DNA of 64,000 nt from Pseudonocardiales bacterium. GTDB lineage: Bacteria; Actinomycetota; Actinomycetes; Mycobacteriales; Pseudonocardiaceae. Below are positions 28,229-37,043 of the stretch, one piece after another. The DNA is taken from NCBI GenBank assembly GCA_019247305.1, contig JAFAPC010000134.1, positions 1 through 64,000 on the forward strand, written 5' to 3'. The notes beneath the pieces are model-generated. The model ran no database searches, was not told the DNA's origin, and saw only the letters and a program-made list of their open reading frames with translations. Positions within the stretch are counted from its first letter, which is position 1; each line of letters starts with the position of its first letter. The position numbers and the translations under genes are program-made.

Positions 28229-29335
28229 TCACCTAGCGGAGCGTGCGAGCCGCCCGACAGCTCGCACAGCTTGCTTGGCGGCGTTGTAACACTTCGTTTC
28301 GGCGGCCACCGTGGGAAGTCTCTCGAAGTAGTAGGCGCACACGGGAACTTCTTGCGCCCCAAAAGTACTTTTGAATCTCTTCAGCTCCTCAGTTTGGTAT
28401 AGACCGAAGTCGTAGCTCTGTCGTCCCTCGGCGCATGCGGTCTCGATCGCACGACGGTGGAGGAGCTCGTTCGCTCCGGTGCCACGCGCCCGTTCTTTGT
28501 TCATTGCCCCCCGCCAGTAGGTAGCCCGCGGACCTCTCGTCAGGACGAAAATGCCAGCGAGCGGCTCACCTCCCCGCCACGCTATCCACACTGTGCAACG
28601 TTCGCCCATCCTCTGTGCGACTGTCGCAAATTTGCTCTGCGGCTCACGGCGCTGCGCACGCCAACGCATTAACGATAACGGGTGACCCCGTTCCTGAGCC
28701 CATCTGTCGACGGAGCTCCGGTACAACACGTCGAAGACAGGAACGAGCCGTCCGGTATTGTCCGACTCCACAACAACGCCCCGTCGTTCTGCTTTCCTGG
28801 CATTGGATCGCACCTTACTCGTGAACCGTTCAGACCACACCGTGGAAAAACCACCGCGGAGATCGAGGACCTGTGCAGTCCGAGCGGTGGAATATAGTGT
28901 GCTCGGAGCCACTGAAGCCCATACTACGGCGTCGTCCCCACCCACCATGATGCGGGTGCGCAGACCGGTATGGCGTCGGATCTCCTCGATCAGCGCCCAG
29001 GTCTGTCTGGGCGATGCTGGCCCTCCTTCGCTTTCGCTGAGGAAACCACTCGCATCAGCACCAAGACCCCATCCCTGCGGCGGTGATTCGAATATCCCCA
29101 GAGAGTAAGGCGTTCCGGTTTTCCGCAGACGAGGCAGGATCAGTCGTCGTCCATCTTCTCCCCGGAACAGCAAAGTTGCATCCGAGAAGCGACTGGAACT
29201 GCATATGCAGTCCGTCCACTCGGGTGTCTTCGAGAGCGCGATGCTCTCGTCATGGGCGACGAGGTCTTCCCAAGCGGGACGGGCATCTACACCTTCCGCT
29301 TCAATGGACATGCGGTAAGCTTGAGAAAGCACCAT
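28229..29335 (-). CDS. FemAB/GNAT-type aminoacyltransferase, copy A
   Basis: This 368-residue protein has a C-terminal GNAT (acetyltransferase_6) domain of the FemAB type: FTSKVRSNARKAERRGVVVE, VDRWAQERGHP, CTVWIAWRGGEPLAGIFVLT, GANELLHRRAIETACAEGRQSYDFGLYQTEELKRFKSTFGA (in parts). Members join amino acids to peptidoglycan precursors or modify cell-surface polymers. The substrate is unknown here. It ends an operon after a MurJ-type flippase and is a near copy of the gene at 31140-32240. The start at 29335 has GAGAGAGG eight bases upstream, the same as in copy B. Confidence 0.8.
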   Translation of the reverse strand: MVLSQAYRMSIEAEGVDARPAWEDLVAHDESIALSKTPEWTDCICSSSRFSDATLLFRGEDGRRLILPRLRKTGTPYSLGIFESPPQGWGLGADASGFLSESEGGPASPRQTWALIEEIRRHTGLRTRIMVGGDDAVVWASVAPSTLYSTARTAQVLDLRGGFSTVWSERFTSKVRSNARKAERRGVVVESDNTGRLVPVFDVLYRSSVDRWAQERGHPLSLMRWRAQRREPQSKFATVAQRMGERCTVWIAWRGGEPLAGIFVLTRGPRATYWRGAMNKERARGTGANELLHRRAIETACAEGRQSYDFGLYQTEELKRFKSTFGAQEVPVCAYYFERLPTVAAETKCYNAAKQAVRAVGRLARSAR

Positions 29336-29357
29336 CTGGCCAACCTCTCTCGATACT

Positions 29358-30965
29358 TCAACCCAGAAAACCCAGAAAGGTCCGTCGCGCCATGGTGGCC
29401 CGTAGCACTAGTGCATAGACCCCGAGCGCGGCGATCCCGCCTACGGTGAGAACTGCGAGGTTGCTGAGCTGGTCGCCGCTGTGGACCTGCTGGATCCACC
29501 ACACCGTGGTCGTCACCGGTACTATCGCGGCCGTGGCCACGAGCGCGCTGGCAAGGGCTCGGCGCTCAATGAAACGCTCAGGCCGGATCACTCGGCGCAG
29601 CCGAGTCAGCACCATTCCGGCGGCGGCGAGCTCACCGGCCAGGATGGCCACCACCAGCCAGACGAGGCGCGACCCATTGGCTGGCACGAGCAAGGCCGCG
29701 GCGCCGACCACCAGTGTCACGCCGAAAGCCACCTCACTGGCCCGCCGCGGAATGCGGTCGTCCAGCCGCGCGTATAACGCCTGTGAACCGAGATCGGACA
29801 CTCCGCCAACCAGTTGGGCTACCGCCACGACCGCTAGGCAGGTGGCGAGCGGACCGATCAGGGCAGCATGCCGCAATTCACCATTGGCGAGCACGTTCGC
29901 GGTGGGTCCGGAAAGCACCGCGAGCAACACCAGCAGCGGCAGGCTGGCGATCACAGCGTAGGACAACCCTTGGCGCCATGCCGAGCCGAACGTAGCGGGA
30001 TCCTCGTGATGGGCGGCGTGCGCCAGCCCGGGCAGCGCGGCCATCGACACCGCACGGGCACTGAGGTAAGACAATGAAAACAACACGGAATAGGACAATT
30101 GCACGACAAACACGCCCCCGGGCACGGAGCTGGCTAGCGCGAACAGCACGTACATCGCCGCTGCCGGGCAGGCCGCCACGCCGACTGAACGCGCCAACCG
30201 GCGGGTCACCGCGACTGCCTCGGGATCCTGCCGCCAGCGCAGCAACGGGCGAGTCAACAGACCCACCCGGGCCGCACCGAACAGCTGCAAGGCGGCGTGC
30301 AGCGCGACGGCCGACGTACTGCCCATCCCGAGTAGGATCACCAAGTCGAGCGGCACGTGATCGATATCAAGGCCCGTCCCGTAATACCAGCCGGCCAACA
30401 CCACGGTCAGGATCAGCACGACGTTCTCCACGGCTGGTGCGGCCGACGCGAGCGCGAAGCGCCCACGCGCCCGTTGGGCGGCCATGCCGAGATAAGCCAG
30501 GCAGTTCAGCGGGACCTGCGGGGTGACCAGCAGGATCAACAGCGTGGTCAGCCACCACCCCCGAGCCCGTTGCGCGGGATCGGAAATCCCCAGGCTCAGC
30601 GTCCACGCCACTACCGGGGCAGCGATCACCAGCAATGCGACGACGGCGGACGAGACCGCAAGTAGCCACCCGGCGACCCGGCCGAGCACCTCCCGAGCCC
30701 GGGGCAGACCTCCGACGCCGATGGCGCGGACCACACCGGGCACCAGCACCATCGATAGTACTGGCCCGGCGATCAACGTGAACACGATATTCGGCACAAC
30801 GTAGCCGGCCTGAAAGCAGTTGGCGAAATAAGTGGCTCCCAGCACCGCACCGATCAGGACCACCCGAAGCAGCCCGGTGGCCCTGCTGACCAGCGTCCAG
30901 CAGGCAACGGTGGCCGAGTTCCGCGCCGTGGTGGTGAGTGTTTCACCCTCAAGCGCGCTCACCAT
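29358..30965 (-). CDS. MurJ/MviN-type lipid flippase
   Basis: This 535-residue protein with about 14 hydrophobic helices belongs to the MOP exporter superfamily. It begins NSATVACWTLVSRATGLLRVV and shows the conserved TM2-4 region QAGYVVPNIVFTLIAGPVLSMVLVPGV. The family moves lipid-linked sugars, such as lipid II, across the membrane. Between two FemAB-type genes, it probably exports a modified lipid-linked precursor for a surface polymer. I choose the ATG at 30965; a GTG at 30974 is also possible. It lies 22 bases before copy A, and 166 bases separate it from copy B, so it may have its own promoter. It could also be a polysaccharide flippase, not lipid II specific. Confidence 0.83.
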   Translation of the reverse strand: MVSALEGETLTTTARNSATVACWTLVSRATGLLRVVLIGAVLGATYFANCFQAGYVVPNIVFTLIAGPVLSMVLVPGVVRAIGVGGLPRAREVLGRVAGWLLAVSSAVVALLVIAAPVVAWTLSLGISDPAQRARGWWLTTLLILLVTPQVPLNCLAYLGMAAQRARGRFALASAAPAVENVVLILTVVLAGWYYGTGLDIDHVPLDLVILLGMGSTSAVALHAALQLFGAARVGLLTRPLLRWRQDPEAVAVTRRLARSVGVAACPAAAMYVLFALASSVPGGVFVVQLSYSVLFSLSYLSARAVSMAALPGLAHAAHHEDPATFGSAWRQGLSYAVIASLPLLVLLAVLSGPTANVLANGELRHAALIGPLATCLAVVAVAQLVGGVSDLGSQALYARLDDRIPRRASEVAFGVTLVVGAAALLVPANGSRLVWLVVAILAGELAAAGMVLTRLRRVIRPERFIERRALASALVATAAIVPVTTTVWWIQQVHSGDQLSNLAVLTVGGIAALGVYALVLRATMARRTFLGFLG

Positions 30966-31139
30966 ACCCACCAACCTGGAACAGTGGTCCGGATTTCCTG
31001 GGTTTTTCTCGCCATATGATCCTCCGAATAGGGAACTGCTCGCTGGTCCCTTTCTCCACTGTGGCTTGCTGTTCGAGGTCAGTGAGTAACTGCCGGGCAG
31101 ACGGTGACGCCAACCACGCAGTACACCGGGCGCGCTGGC

Positions 31140-32240
31140 TTACTTACCCGCGCGCGTAAGCCGCGTGACAGCTCGAATAGCTTGCTTGGCTGCGTCGTAA
31201 CACTTGTCTTCGACAGCTGCCGTAGGAAGTCTCTCGAAGTAGTAGATGTGCACGGGAACTTCACTTGCCCCAAACGTAGCCTTGAATCTCTTGAGATCAT
31301 CAGTCTGGGATAGTCCGAAATCGTAACTCTGTCGTTCACTAGCGCATGCAGCCTCAATCGCACAACGATGGAGAAGTTCGTTCGCACCAGTACCGCGGGA
31401 ACGTTCTTTGTCCATTGCACCCCGCCAGTAGGTAACTCGTGGACCCCTCGTTAACACGATGATGCCGGCGATAGGCTCGCCCTGTCGCCGGGCTATCCAC
31501 ACGGTGCACTGCTCACCCAACCTGCGCGCTACTGTCGCGAACTTGCCCTGGGGGTGCTGGCGCTGCGCGAGCCAGCGCATTAACGTTACCGGATGGCCCC
31601 GTTCCTGAGCCCATCTGTCGACGGAGCTCCGGTACAGCACGTCGAAGACAGGGATCAGCCGTCCAGTGTTGTCCGACTCCACAACGACACCCCGTCGTTC
31701 CGCTTTCCGTGAATTGGATCGCACCTTGCTGGTGAACCGCTTCGACCAGACCGCGGAAAAGCCACCACGGAGATCAAGTACCTGGGCTGTCCGGGCGACG
31801 GAATAGATCGTGCTCGGAGCCGCTGATGCCCACACCTGGGCATCGTCCCTACCCACCACGATGCGGGTACGCAGACTGCAACGGCGTCGGACTTCCTGAA
31901 TCAGCGCACTGGTCTCTCTGGGTGATACGGGTCCTCCTTCGCTGAGGAAACCGCTCGCATCAGCGCCCAGGTTCCAATGGCGCGGAGGTGACGCGAATAG
32001 CCCCGGAAGGGAAGGGGCTCCGGTTTTTCGCACACGAGGCAGAATGAGGCGACGTCCATCTTCCCCCCGGAACAGCAAAGTCGCGTCTGAGAAGTGATCG
32101 GAACTGCATATGCAATCGGCCCACTGTGGTGTCTTCGACAGCGCGACGCTCTGGTCTTGGTCAACCAGGTCTTCCCAGGCCCGACGGGCAGCTATACCCT
32201 CTGCCTCAATAGACACGCGATAAACTTGCGACATCACCAT
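31140..32240 (-). CDS. FemAB/GNAT-type aminoacyltransferase, copy B
   Basis: This 366-residue protein is a close paralogue of the copy at 28229-29335: the same SIEAEG..ARRAWEDLV start, FTSKVRSNSRKAERRGVVVES, WRGAMDKERSRGTGANELLHRCAIEAA and DLKRFKATFGASEVPV. The changes are spread over the whole length, which suggests an old tandem duplication, possibly with later gene conversion. The start ATG has GAGAGAGG eight bases upstream as in copy A. Two similar enzymes around one flippase could add different amino acids to the same polymer. This is inference. Confidence 0.8.
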   Translation of the reverse strand: MVMSQVYRVSIEAEGIAARRAWEDLVDQDQSVALSKTPQWADCICSSDHFSDATLLFRGEDGRRLILPRVRKTGAPSLPGLFASPPRHWNLGADASGFLSEGGPVSPRETSALIQEVRRRCSLRTRIVVGRDDAQVWASAAPSTIYSVARTAQVLDLRGGFSAVWSKRFTSKVRSNSRKAERRGVVVESDNTGRLIPVFDVLYRSSVDRWAQERGHPVTLMRWLAQRQHPQGKFATVARRLGEQCTVWIARRQGEPIAGIIVLTRGPRVTYWRGAMDKERSRGTGANELLHRCAIEAACASERQSYDFGLSQTDDLKRFKATFGASEVPVHIYYFERLPTAAVEDKCYDAAKQAIRAVTRLTRAGK

Positions 32241-32449
32241 GTGGCCAGCCTCTCTCGATGCTTGATTCTCGAGGGGTCAAGTCCTCCGGAACGGATAAAG
32301 ATTCCTGACAGGGTCACCAGACCAAAGCCGGCCGCCGCCTGGATGCCACGCCCGGCCAGCAGCTCGATCGATCGGTGCGAGAGCGCGGACGGGTCGCCGG
32401 CAGGCACACTGGTAGCCACAACGCTACGTGCTGCAAGGTCCCCGAGCAT
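32234..32449 (-). other. Possible small ORF, flippase-start remnant
   Basis: A 71-codon frame ends seven bases inside the start of copy B. Its middle, LAGRGIQAAAGFGLVTLSGIFI, resembles the first membrane helix of polysaccharide flippases, so it may be a remnant of such a gene. There is no good ribosome binding site. The 280 bases further on, to the kinase gene at 32729, hold nothing that I can identify. Confidence 0.25.
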
Positions 32450-32728
32450 GCTCTGTCATCGTCGCGGGGCCAGCTGACGTTACGGAACGTGGCCCTAGCG
32501 CGCACCGACCACTCGACCAGGGGGCGGCAGCGACCTCCCAACGTGCAGAAACTTCCTCTCGAACCTTCGGCTGGGCACCGCTCATCTGACCGTTGGTCCG
32601 CACCCGTCATCCGACAGATTGACGCCATGGCGGCCAGAGCGGGCTGTCTGGACGCGGCAGGAGTCACAGCGCACCGGCACATGGGCCGCAGGACCGCCAG
32701 CGGCACGACGAAGGTTGACATGTACTGG

Positions 32729-34075
32729 TCAGGGCTTGTGCTGGGACTGGCCGATGAACGTGATGATGCCCGCGATAATGCCGAAAAACGCAGCAATCAC
32801 AACATTGTCGCCGCGCACGCCGATGACCGCAGCTACCGGTACCCCGACGAGCAGGCCGACGAGCAGGCCGACGAGCAGTGCGTTTCCCACCCTGGTGGCA
32901 GCCTTGCCTCCCCTGGGGCGGGGGGTCGGTGGCTTGCTGGGGGGAACCGGTTGTGGCCCCTTGTTCCACCAGTCCGCCTTGGCCGGAAGAGGTTGGGGTG
33001 GGGGCACACGAACGGCAGGATCGGACTTTGTGGGCCAGGGCGGTGTAATCTGCCCGGTTGGCAGGCTGGGAAGCCCCACGGCGATCGGGGGCGGCGGCCG
33101 CAGCGGTGCGCTTTGAGCTGTCGGGGTCTCCCCGAGTTGAGGCGACCTGATCAGTTCCCACCAGGGCAGTAGCAAAGTCGGCATCCCGCCCAGCAGGTCC
33201 TCCAAGCGTCCCTTGGCAGCCCAATCCGGCGCGCAGCACTGCTTAAGCAGCGCGAGCAGGTGCTTGAGCCGTTCGTCAGCGATGCTCGCCATGTGATGCC
33301 ACGCCGGTGTCTGGTACGGAGAATCGAAATCGCCGCGTCGGAACAGCAAGTTGTTCTCGTCGTACAGTTTGTTCCAGGGCGAGGTATCTCTGGACAACGC
33401 TAGCAGCGAGGTATACACAAGCAGGCCAGGGAAGGTGTCCATCCATTCGCCCCAGGGCCGGTCCGGACGCTGGTAGTTGGGATGGCCCGTCTCGCTCGGT
33501 GGCGTCCGGCCGGAGAACGGAACGATCCAGGAGGCGTCGAAGTCAACAAGCCGGAGTGCGCCAGCCTTGTCCACCAAGACGTTGCCGTGCTGCAGATCGC
33601 CGTGGGCGAATCGGGCGGCTTGTAAGCGACCGATCAGACTGCGCCATTTTTCGGCCAGGCGGGCGAGAGCGGCGGTGTCATTCTCTTCGACGAGGAAGTT
33701 GACGTACGCGTCGAGGTTGCGACCCTCCACCCACTGCATCTGAAGAACCGGACACCTCCGGCCGTTGACTTCGATCGCGTTGTCCAGCCACTTCGAGGTA
33801 GCCACGCAGTCCGTCAAGTTCTGGTGGCGGAAGTACGCACCGAGCGCACTGTACTGGTCGCGGCTTGAGGCATCCTCCCGGATGAAGAAACGCAGCGCCT
33901 GCTCCTCGCCGTCCACCAGGGCCTTGCAGACCACGGCGCTCGTCCCGGTAGCGAACTGAGGTGTCTGGTACACCGGGTCCAACACGAGCTGCGCCTGCCT
34001 GAGGGAATCTGTCTGGAACACCCGTTCGGGATGCTGGACGGCGGAGAAATACTCGCGCGGGCTTGGATACTGCAT
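32729..34075 (-). CDS. Protein kinase of a TerY-P-like triad, membrane anchored
   Basis: This 448-residue protein has a kinase domain (residues 1-290) with catalytic loop HGDLQHGNVLV (Asp160) and metal-binding DFD (Asp178), and a Gly-rich loop replaced by a FATGTSAVVCKAL strand. A Pro-rich linker follows and then two membrane helices at the C-terminus (VGNALLVGLLVGLLVGVPVAAV and AAFFGIIAGIITFIG). The VWA and PP2C genes directly upstream match the TerY-phosphorylation triad arrangement, known as anti-phage defence. The ATG at 34075 overlaps the PP2C stop as TAATG. A C-terminal membrane anchor is unlike the usual soluble kinase and would put the triad at the membrane. The phosphorylated target is unknown. 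Confidence 0.8.
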   Translation of the reverse strand: MQYPSPREYFSAVQHPERVFQTDSLRQAQLVLDPVYQTPQFATGTSAVVCKALVDGEEQALRFFIREDASSRDQYSALGAYFRHQNLTDCVATSKWLDNAIEVNGRRCPVLQMQWVEGRNLDAYVNFLVEENDTAALARLAEKWRSLIGRLQAARFAHGDLQHGNVLVDKAGALRLVDFDASWIVPFSGRTPPSETGHPNYQRPDRPWGEWMDTFPGLLVYTSLLALSRDTSPWNKLYDENNLLFRRGDFDSPYQTPAWHHMASIADERLKHLLALLKQCCAPDWAAKGRLEDLLGGMPTLLLPWWELIRSPQLGETPTAQSAPLRPPPPIAVGLPSLPTGQITPPWPTKSDPAVRVPPPQPLPAKADWWNKGPQPVPPSKPPTPRPRGGKAATRVGNALLVGLLVGLLVGVPVAAVIGVRGDNVVIAAFFGIIAGIITFIGQSQHKP

Positions 34076-34884
34076 TAGAGGCACACCACCAGGAACTCCG
34101 CTGGCGCAGCGACTACCTGCACCCGCAGCAGGGTCACGTCGTCGTTCTTCATCTCCTGTGCGGCCCTGGCCTGGGAGACCAGCTGGACGAATAGGTCATC
34201 GTGGTCCAGGACGCTCAGCGCCGTCCACAACTGGTGCGGGTCCTGTTCGTTCCGCTGCACCATCCAGTGCGCCAGGGCATCGGTCGCCAGGAACAGCAAG
34301 TCCCCGACGCGGAGCTCTCCGCTGGCAAATGTGACGACTTGGACCATCTGCTCGAGCGCCGAAGGAACGGTCCGCACACCGGACGGGGTGGACCCGAAGT
34401 CTTGGGCACGCAGCGCCGGGAAGTGCTGAACGCAACGACCGTCGCGGACGTGGAACAGCACCGTGTCACCCAGCGCGACGGCTTTCCAGCCTGGCGCTGG
34501 ACCGCCGAGGCCGGTCAGCTCGCAACCGAGCAACGTCGCCATGGAGCCCTCGCGGGCGAACTTGCGCTCCTCGATAATGCTGGCGAAAGCTGGCGTTTCG
34601 TCCAGCCATCGCTTCTGCATCAGCTCAAACCAGCGGCGCATGCCCTGCTGATCCAGCGTGGGTGCCTCCGGGGCCGCAGAAGGCAAGCCCCGATCGAGAA
34701 ATGAGGTAACCAACTGCTCAACCCAACGCAGCGAGTCGAACGCTTCGGAGGCTCCGTCCACGACGACGAAACGTGGGTTCTGGCCCGCCACCGGCGCGCC
34801 GTCGTCGAAGCCGGCGCCGTCCTCCCACTCGGTTTCACCGCTGCCGTCTTTCTCCATGCTGTACAGCACCGATCGGGTCTCCAT
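34075..34884 (-). CDS. PP2C-type phosphatase of the triad
   Basis: This 269-residue protein has the PP2C metal-binding segment RFVVVDGASEAFDS near residues 38-52 (canonical DGxG is DGAS), the central strand AVALGDTVLFHVRDG, and the acidic motif DDVTLLRV near the end with LATDALAHWM before it. The family removes phosphate from Ser/Thr. Here it probably reverses the partner kinase. The ATG at 34884 overlaps the VWA stop as TGATG, so it is translationally coupled to both neighbours. The DGAS change may reduce activity. It could also be a PP2C-like scaffold. Confidence 0.78.
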   Translation of the reverse strand: METRSVLYSMEKDGSGETEWEDGAGFDDGAPVAGQNPRFVVVDGASEAFDSLRWVEQLVTSFLDRGLPSAAPEAPTLDQQGMRRWFELMQKRWLDETPAFASIIEERKFAREGSMATLLGCELTGLGGPAPGWKAVALGDTVLFHVRDGRCVQHFPALRAQDFGSTPSGVRTVPSALEQMVQVVTFASGELRVGDLLFLATDALAHWMVQRNEQDPHQLWTALSVLDHDDLFVQLVSQARAAQEMKNDDVTLLRVQVVAAPAEFLVVCL

Positions 34885-35756
34885 CACAGGAACGACCTCA
34901 TCGGTCCCTGGATGTCGACGATTCGGGTGCCGATTTCGAGAAACCGCACCAGCATCTCCAGGTTGGCCTGAAAGCCGAGACCTCGCGCGCCCGGCTCGAC
35001 CACTACGCCGCTGGTCCTGGCATTGTCAATCATGGTGGCGGGAAGCGGGCTGCTGATCTCGAACAGCTCCGGCCCCGGAGCCGGCAGACCGTGTGGGGTG
35101 GAGGGGAACATCCTTGGCTCGGCAGAGTCGGGAGACAGGAAGATATTGAACAGCAGCGCGTTGCCGTCTGTGGTCGCGATCCCGGTCAGGCGCTGGGCCC
35201 ATCCTTTGAGGTCTGCACCCTCGTAAGGGCTGTCGGTCACGACGCCGTCGGTGATGTTGATGACGATCGGCGGGAACGAGTCCCGGTGCTGGTTGGCCCA
35301 CTCGTAGACTTGCCCACCCGCAGTCGCGATGGCCTGGCACATCGGGGTGCGATAGTTGCTCTCTGGCTCGACCCACACCGGGATTTTCGAGGTGATAGAC
35401 GCAGCGTCGATCGATGGTTCCTCGCGGATCGCGAGCGGGTTTCCGCACAGCTCCGGTAGGGGCACGAAATCCCGGCCGGTCAGCGCGCCGCCGAGAGCGG
35501 ACTCAACACCCTCGCCCCCCGCCTTCGGGCGCACTCCGTAGCCGTACACCGCAAAGTCGAAGTAGTGGCGGGGACCCGCGCCCGGTTCTTTGGTGGCTTT
35601 GATGCACAGTTCCAGCAGGATATTGTTGAGCGCGCGGGCGGCACCTTGTGCCAACGTAAAGCCGGATGTGCCCCACGGCAGCTTCATCGATTCCGAGCGG
35701 TCGAGCAGGACGACGATGCACCCCGGGGTGCGTCGCGAGAACGTCTGGTCGTACAT
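34884..35756 (-). CDS. TerY-like von Willebrand factor A protein
   Basis: This 290-residue VWA protein has the MIDAS motif DRSES near residue 20 (GCIVVLLDRSESM), the Thr-containing loop and a second acidic loop NITDGVVTDSPYEG, as in the TerY group. These proteins bind metal and assemble signalling complexes on chelation or stress. It is the second-to-last structural gene before the phosphatase and kinase. The start ATG at 35756 overlaps the zinc-ribbon stop as TGATG with AGGAG six bases upstream. No export signal is present, so it acts in the cytoplasm. Confidence 0.82.
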   Translation of the reverse strand: MYDQTFSRRTPGCIVVLLDRSESMKLPWGTSGFTLAQGAARALNNILLELCIKATKEPGAGPRHYFDFAVYGYGVRPKAGGEGVESALGGALTGRDFVPLPELCGNPLAIREEPSIDAASITSKIPVWVEPESNYRTPMCQAIATAGGQVYEWANQHRDSFPPIVINITDGVVTDSPYEGADLKGWAQRLTGIATTDGNALLFNIFLSPDSAEPRMFPSTPHGLPAPGPELFEISSPLPATMIDNARTSGVVVEPGARGLGFQANLEMLVRFLEIGTRIVDIQGPMRSFL

Positions 35757-36448
35757 CAATATCTCCTAGAGGTGTTCGGCTCCTGTCGGTCGGTCTGCCC
35801 TCGCGACAGGGAATCCGCCCGCAGGCGTTTGCTCACTTTGACCGTCTTGGGCCACGGCATGTTCGATATGTTCGATTGCCAGTCCCAGGTATGGCCGCAC
35901 CTGTGGCAGCTGAAGGCATAGCCAACGTCGACATGGCGGACGTTGATCCGGAAACTGGCACAGTTCGGGCATTGCACGACGCGCCCTGACTCGACGTAGC
36001 CGGACAGGTCCAGTGGCGGTGCGCTGAGCGCTTTCGGCTGATCACGCCGTGCTCCAGCCACCGATGTTTCCGACCACCAGCCCACATCCGGACGCACCGG
36101 CAGCACCACTGTTCCCCGCTCCGTTGGCGGTGGGGCGACCGGTAACGGCTGGACGGAATTCCGGGACGGTGGAGACGGTTTGTCTTCGTTGCCGTCCGGT
36201 CGGAGGTCTGGCGGTCCAGAATCCGGCGGGTAGCCCGGGTTGCTTTGCGTGCCAGGAATGGACGGACCGGGGCTCGTGAGCACCCGCGTCGCTAGCGTCG
36301 TGCCAACAAGAACCCCCACGGTGACAATCAGCGCCGCTCCGAACGAGTCGAACATCACGCGCAGAAGGGCGATCAGGGCGCCGAGCACTGCTCCGCCGAC
36401 GGTGAGGAGGGTCAGCATTCGCGGGTCGGTGACCTTCGGAGTAATCAA
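35756..36448 (-). CDS. Membrane protein with C-terminal zinc ribbon
   Basis: This 230-residue protein has two N-terminal membrane helices (residues about 12-58), a Pro-rich linker, and a C-terminal zinc ribbon with CPNCASFRINV and CHRCGHTW (two CxxC pairs). The start is TTG at 36448 with GGGAG five bases upstream. It lies between a small membrane protein and the VWA gene, with overlapping ends, so it belongs to the same operon. It may anchor the VWA-kinase complex at the membrane. I do not recognise a named family. Confidence 0.65.
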   Translation of the reverse strand: MITPKVTDPRMLTLLTVGGAVLGALIALLRVMFDSFGAALIVTVGVLVGTTLATRVLTSPGPSIPGTQSNPGYPPDSGPPDLRPDGNEDKPSPPSRNSVQPLPVAPPPTERGTVVLPVRPDVGWWSETSVAGARRDQPKALSAPPLDLSGYVESGRVVQCPNCASFRINVRHVDVGYAFSCHRCGHTWDWQSNISNMPWPKTVKVSKRLRADSLSRGQTDRQEPNTSRRY

Positions 36449-36457
36449 CGGAACTCC

Positions 36458-37030
36458 CTAATTCTTGGACACCGTGAAGGAGATCTCCTCCGACTGCCGA
36501 TCGGCGACGAGTGCGGTGGTACACCGGCTCCCGTTCGGGTTGGGGATGTCCTCGACCGGAATGGAGTGCTGTATCACCTTCCATCCCGACGGCCCGTTGA
36601 GGCACACGAGCTGGTCTACAAGATTTTCCTGGACAAGGGTGATCGACGGAATCGGCAGAGGCCATTCCTTGTACGGAGCGTCCCCCGGATTGGCATTCTT
36701 GGCCATGATTTGAATGCGGAAATTTTGATCCTTTTCGGGCGAGACTGCGGCTGGCTGCCCCTCGACTGTCACCCTGATGACGAGCATGGGCGGTGTAGGT
36801 GGTGGTGGTGGTGGTGGTGACGGCCGGTGAGAGACCCGCTGCACGATCGTGCCGAGGATTAGCACCAAGACGAAGGCGATTCCCAGCGCGTAGAGCGGAG
36901 CTAGGGCCGGTCTCCGCAACACCGGTGGCTTGCTGGCTACCGGGTCCCCGGTAGCCAGCAAGCCACCGGGCGGATTACTCCGGGCTTTCGTCAATTGGGT
37001 TCTCCCTGGACACCTGTTTAACAGCTTCAT
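36458..37030 (-). CDS. Small single-pass membrane protein, Pro-rich stalk
   Basis: This 190-residue protein has one membrane helix near residues 48-68 (LAPLYALGIAFVLVLILGTIV), then a proline run, and an external domain of about 110 residues with two Cys (VCLNGPSGW and SRCTTALV) and a beta-rich pattern, perhaps Ig-like. The ATG at 37030 follows the dynamin gene stop by 13 bases; the longer frame to 37366 lies within that gene and is a shadow. I do not recognise a family. Topology suggests that it senses or binds something outside the cell. Confidence 0.6.
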   Translation of the reverse strand: MKLLNRCPGRTQLTKARSNPPGGLLATGDPVASKPPVLRRPALAPLYALGIAFVLVLILGTIVQRVSHRPSPPPPPPPTPPMLVIRVTVEGQPAAVSPEKDQNFRIQIMAKNANPGDAPYKEWPLPIPSITLVQENLVDQLVCLNGPSGWKVIQHSIPVEDIPNPNGSRCTTALVADRQSEEISFTVSKN

Positions 37031-37043
37031 TCTGCGGCGCCCG

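Larger units (their letters stand above)
28229..32240. repeat. Direct repeat pair of about 1.1 kb (FemAB genes)
   Basis: The genes at 28229-29335 and 31140-32240 are in the same orientation and share long identical stretches, including the upstream bases TCTCTCGAGAG-type ribosome binding site region. They could recombine and delete the flippase gene between them. Confidence 0.75.

Noticed and set aside
34196-34435. Short minus-strand frames inside the PP2C gene
   Set aside because: These are out-of-frame shadows caused by high GC content.
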